Assembly: GCA_039028895.1 (NCBI GenBank)
Contig: JBCCHF010000065.1
Location: 1 to 25,228 of the forward strand
Source of the DNA: JAHDCJ01 sp039028895
GTDB taxonomy: Bacteria > Bacteroidota > Bacteroidia > Chitinophagales > Saprospiraceae
DNA: 25,228 nucleotides
Direction of reading: 5' to 3'
Position 1 is the stretch's first letter. The number at the start of each line of letters is the position of its first letter. A model generated the notes under the pieces. The model had not been told where the DNA came from. It saw nothing but the letters and a program-made list of their open reading frames with translations, and did not search any database. Both the position numbers and the translations under genes were made by a program. This document shows positions 24,099 through 25,228 of the stretch, one piece after another.

Positions 24099-24782
24099 AT
24101 GTTGAAAAACCAATTTTCAGACTGGAAGCCTATGCTCCAAAACGGACTGGGCAAGCTAAAATTACTCGTTAAAAAAGAAGGATTCAAACTGTTTGTTGTT
24201 TTCCTGGTGATGGCTTGGGCAATGCAGAAAGACTTAAGAGTTGAGGTCAACTTTTCATCTCCTGCAGAAAACGTGAGCCTTGTTAATCAGGATATTGAAC
24301 CAATCAGCTTACACTCGGAGAAAAACACAAAGAAAGAACGTTACATGGACTATATCGAAACTCATTCAGCTTTAGCTGTTAAACAGATGAAAGCAAATCG
24401 AATTCCAGCAAGTATCATTCTGGCACAGGGGTTATTAGAATCAGATGGCGGTGCGAGTAAATTAGCCATTGATAATAAAAATCATTTTGGGATCAAGTGT
24501 TTTTCCAGAACTTGCAAAAAAGGGCATTGCGCGAATTTCAATGATGATTCGCACAAAGACTTTTTCCGGATATATGGATCGATTAATGAAAGCTATCAGG
24601 CACATAGTGCCTTCCTAAAAAAGGATCGATATAATCATCTTCGCGACTTACCAGTAACTGATTATATCTCCTGGGCTTATGGTCTTAAAAAGGCAGGATA
24701 TGCCACAGACAAGAAATATGCTGAAAAGCTGATCAGTTTGATTAACAGGTATGATCTGGCAAGGTTTGATAGAATGGCTTAA
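24099..24782 (+). CDS. Membrane-anchored glucosaminidase (GH73/FlgJ-like) peptidoglycan hydrolase
   Basis: A 227-residue protein with one N-terminal membrane segment (29-42, FKLFVVFLVMAWAM) and a GH73-type glucosaminidase domain at about 80-222, which cleaves the N-acetylglucosaminyl bond of peptidoglycan on the periplasmic side. The likely catalytic Glu is Glu114 in ILAQGLLESDGGASKLA. The family pattern continues with NHFGIKC (128-134), FRIYGSINESYQAHSAFL (156-173) and YATDKKYAEKLISLI (201-215). Two extra Cys (CFSRTCKKGHC, 134-144) are typical of Bacteroidota members. It lies 175 nt after dapF, with its own leader, and its stop sits inside a long palindrome shared with ndk. Confidence 0.92.
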   Translation: MLKNQFSDWKPMLQNGLGKLKLLVKKEGFKLFVVFLVMAWAMQKDLRVEVNFSSPAENVSLVNQDIEPISLHSEKNTKKERYMDYIETHSALAVKQMKANRIPASIILAQGLLESDGGASKLAIDNKNHFGIKCFSRTCKKGHCANFNDDSHKDFFRIYGSINESYQAHSAFLKKDRYNHLRDLPVTDYISWAYGLKKAGYATDKKYAEKLISLINRYDLARFDRMA

Positions 24783-24832
24783 TTACAAAAGCAGGTTTGT
24801 TCTAAACTTAGAACAAACCTGCTTTCGTAATT
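24781..24832. terminator. Long palindrome joining two convergent stop codons
   Basis: AAAGCAGGTTTGTTCT (24788-24803) pairs perfectly with AGAACAAACCTGCTTT (24810-24825). After one mismatch it extends by AATTAC/GTAATT (24781-24786, 24827-24832), a 23-position stem with a 6-nt loop. The TAA of the glucosaminidase (24780-24782) and the TAA of ndk (24831-24833) lie at its two feet. A strong U-tract is lacking, but as the only structure between the genes it is the likely shared terminator. Confidence 0.75.
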
Positions 24833-25228
24833 ATCCTACCATTTCAGTACCTGCGAAATGGAAGTTTCCTTCGATATCCGCATTCTCATCTGAGTCAGAA
24901 CCGTGTACTGCATTTTGTCCAATATCAGTGGCATAAAGTGCTCTGATAGTTCCAGGAGCAGCCTCCTTAGGATTCGTACTTCCAATTAGTGTTCTGAAGT
25001 CCTCTACGGCGTTATCTTTTTCCAGAATCGCCGCGACAATAGGGCCTGAAGTCATGAACTCTACTAATTCATCAAAGAATGGTTTGCCTTTGTGAATTCC
25101 ATAAAACTCAGATGCCTTCTCTTTTGACAACCTGGTTAATTTCATAGCTACGATCTTGAATCCCCCCTTATTTATATGTGCAAGGATATTCCCAATATTC
25201 CCTGCTCTTACCGCGTCAGGTTTGATCA
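24831..25228 (-). CDS. ndk: Nucleoside diphosphate kinase (5' end beyond window)
   Basis: The open frame continues past the internal ATG at 25145 to the window edge, giving about 132 codons that begin IKPDAVRAGNIGNILAHINKGG. That is the start of Ndk a few residues in, so only the first few codons are missing. Ndk transfers phosphate from ATP to NDPs. The active-site His is in NAVHGSDS, with GSTNPKEAAPGTIR and YATDIGQ upstream and the conserved FHF near the end. The length fits a roughly 138-150 residue enzyme. It is cytoplasmic and convergent with the glucosaminidase gene. Confidence 0.95.
   Translation of the reverse strand, partial: IKPDAVRAGNIGNILAHINKGGFKIVAMKLTRLSKEKASEFYGIHKGKPFFDELVEFMTSGPIVAAILEKDNAVEDFRTLIGSTNPKEAAPGTIRALYATDIGQNAVHGSDSDENADIEGNFHFAGTEMVG

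Noticed and set aside
24831..25145. Complete 104-residue Ndk starting at the internal ATG
   Set aside because: The frame remains open and clearly homologous (IKPDAVRAGN) upstream to the window edge, so the gene is simply cut by the edge.

Overview
The window looks like a chromosomal piece of a Bacteroidota bacterium, probably a Saprospiria-like or related marine lineage. Four things point there. Three proteins end in type IX secretion (T9SS) sorting domains with the YPNP/FPNP motif. A large repeat-rich surface protein is present. The ECF sigma factor has a Bacteroidota-style region 4. TAnnTTTG-type promoter elements are the only recognisable ones. By eye the sequence is AT-rich. No tRNA, rRNA, CRISPR array, transposase or integrase is visible, and no gene-free stretch exceeds about 200 bases.

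Layout. (1) 1-2142 (-): the first 714 codons of an exported TPR-CHAT protein running off the left edge. (2) 2237-4528 (+): a sulfotransferase-like gene and a short-chain dehydrogenase (SDR) 6 nt apart, converging on a second SDR (4507-5364, -). (3) 4507-14095 (-): an extracellular-protein block read leftwards: a 1600-residue surface protein with ten 40-residue propeller-like repeats and a dockerin-like C-terminus, a 406-residue T9SS protein, a T9SS subtilisin with LRR and Ig-like front modules, and the second SDR overlapping the subtilisin 3' end. (4) 14267-17921 (+): divergent from the giant gene, an ECF sigma factor, an overlapping membrane TPR protein that is probably its anti-sigma, and a T9SS-exported C25/gingipain-fold protein that seems to lack the usual catalytic His/Cys. 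(5) 17942-20406 (+): an atypical Nramp-family transporter overlapping rlmI by 4 nt. (6) 20460-22747: a DUF6624-like lipoprotein converging on an HtrA/Do protease, with a bidirectional terminator between them. (7) 22944-25228: a tiny membrane protein translationally coupled to dapF, a membrane-anchored GH73-type glucosaminidase, and ndk entering from the right edge, with a long palindrome joining the last two stop codons.

How the parts may work together. The right third is envelope housekeeping: HtrA quality control, DAP synthesis, peptidoglycan cleavage, NDP kinase and rRNA methylation. The middle (about 4.5-18 kb) looks like a cell-surface assembly locus. A regulatory sigma/anti-sigma pair sits head-to-head with a very large repetitive adhesin-like gene and is flanked by T9SS cargo proteins (a protease, a C25-like protein, a beta-sandwich protein). 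The most unusual object is the 1600-residue protein: a duplicated N-terminal module, a twin CX3C segment, a near-perfect propeller-like repeat array, a HYR-like domain and an EF-hand/dockerin-like tail in place of a T9SS sorting domain. That the neighbouring 406-residue protein might be its cohesin-like partner is an inference only.
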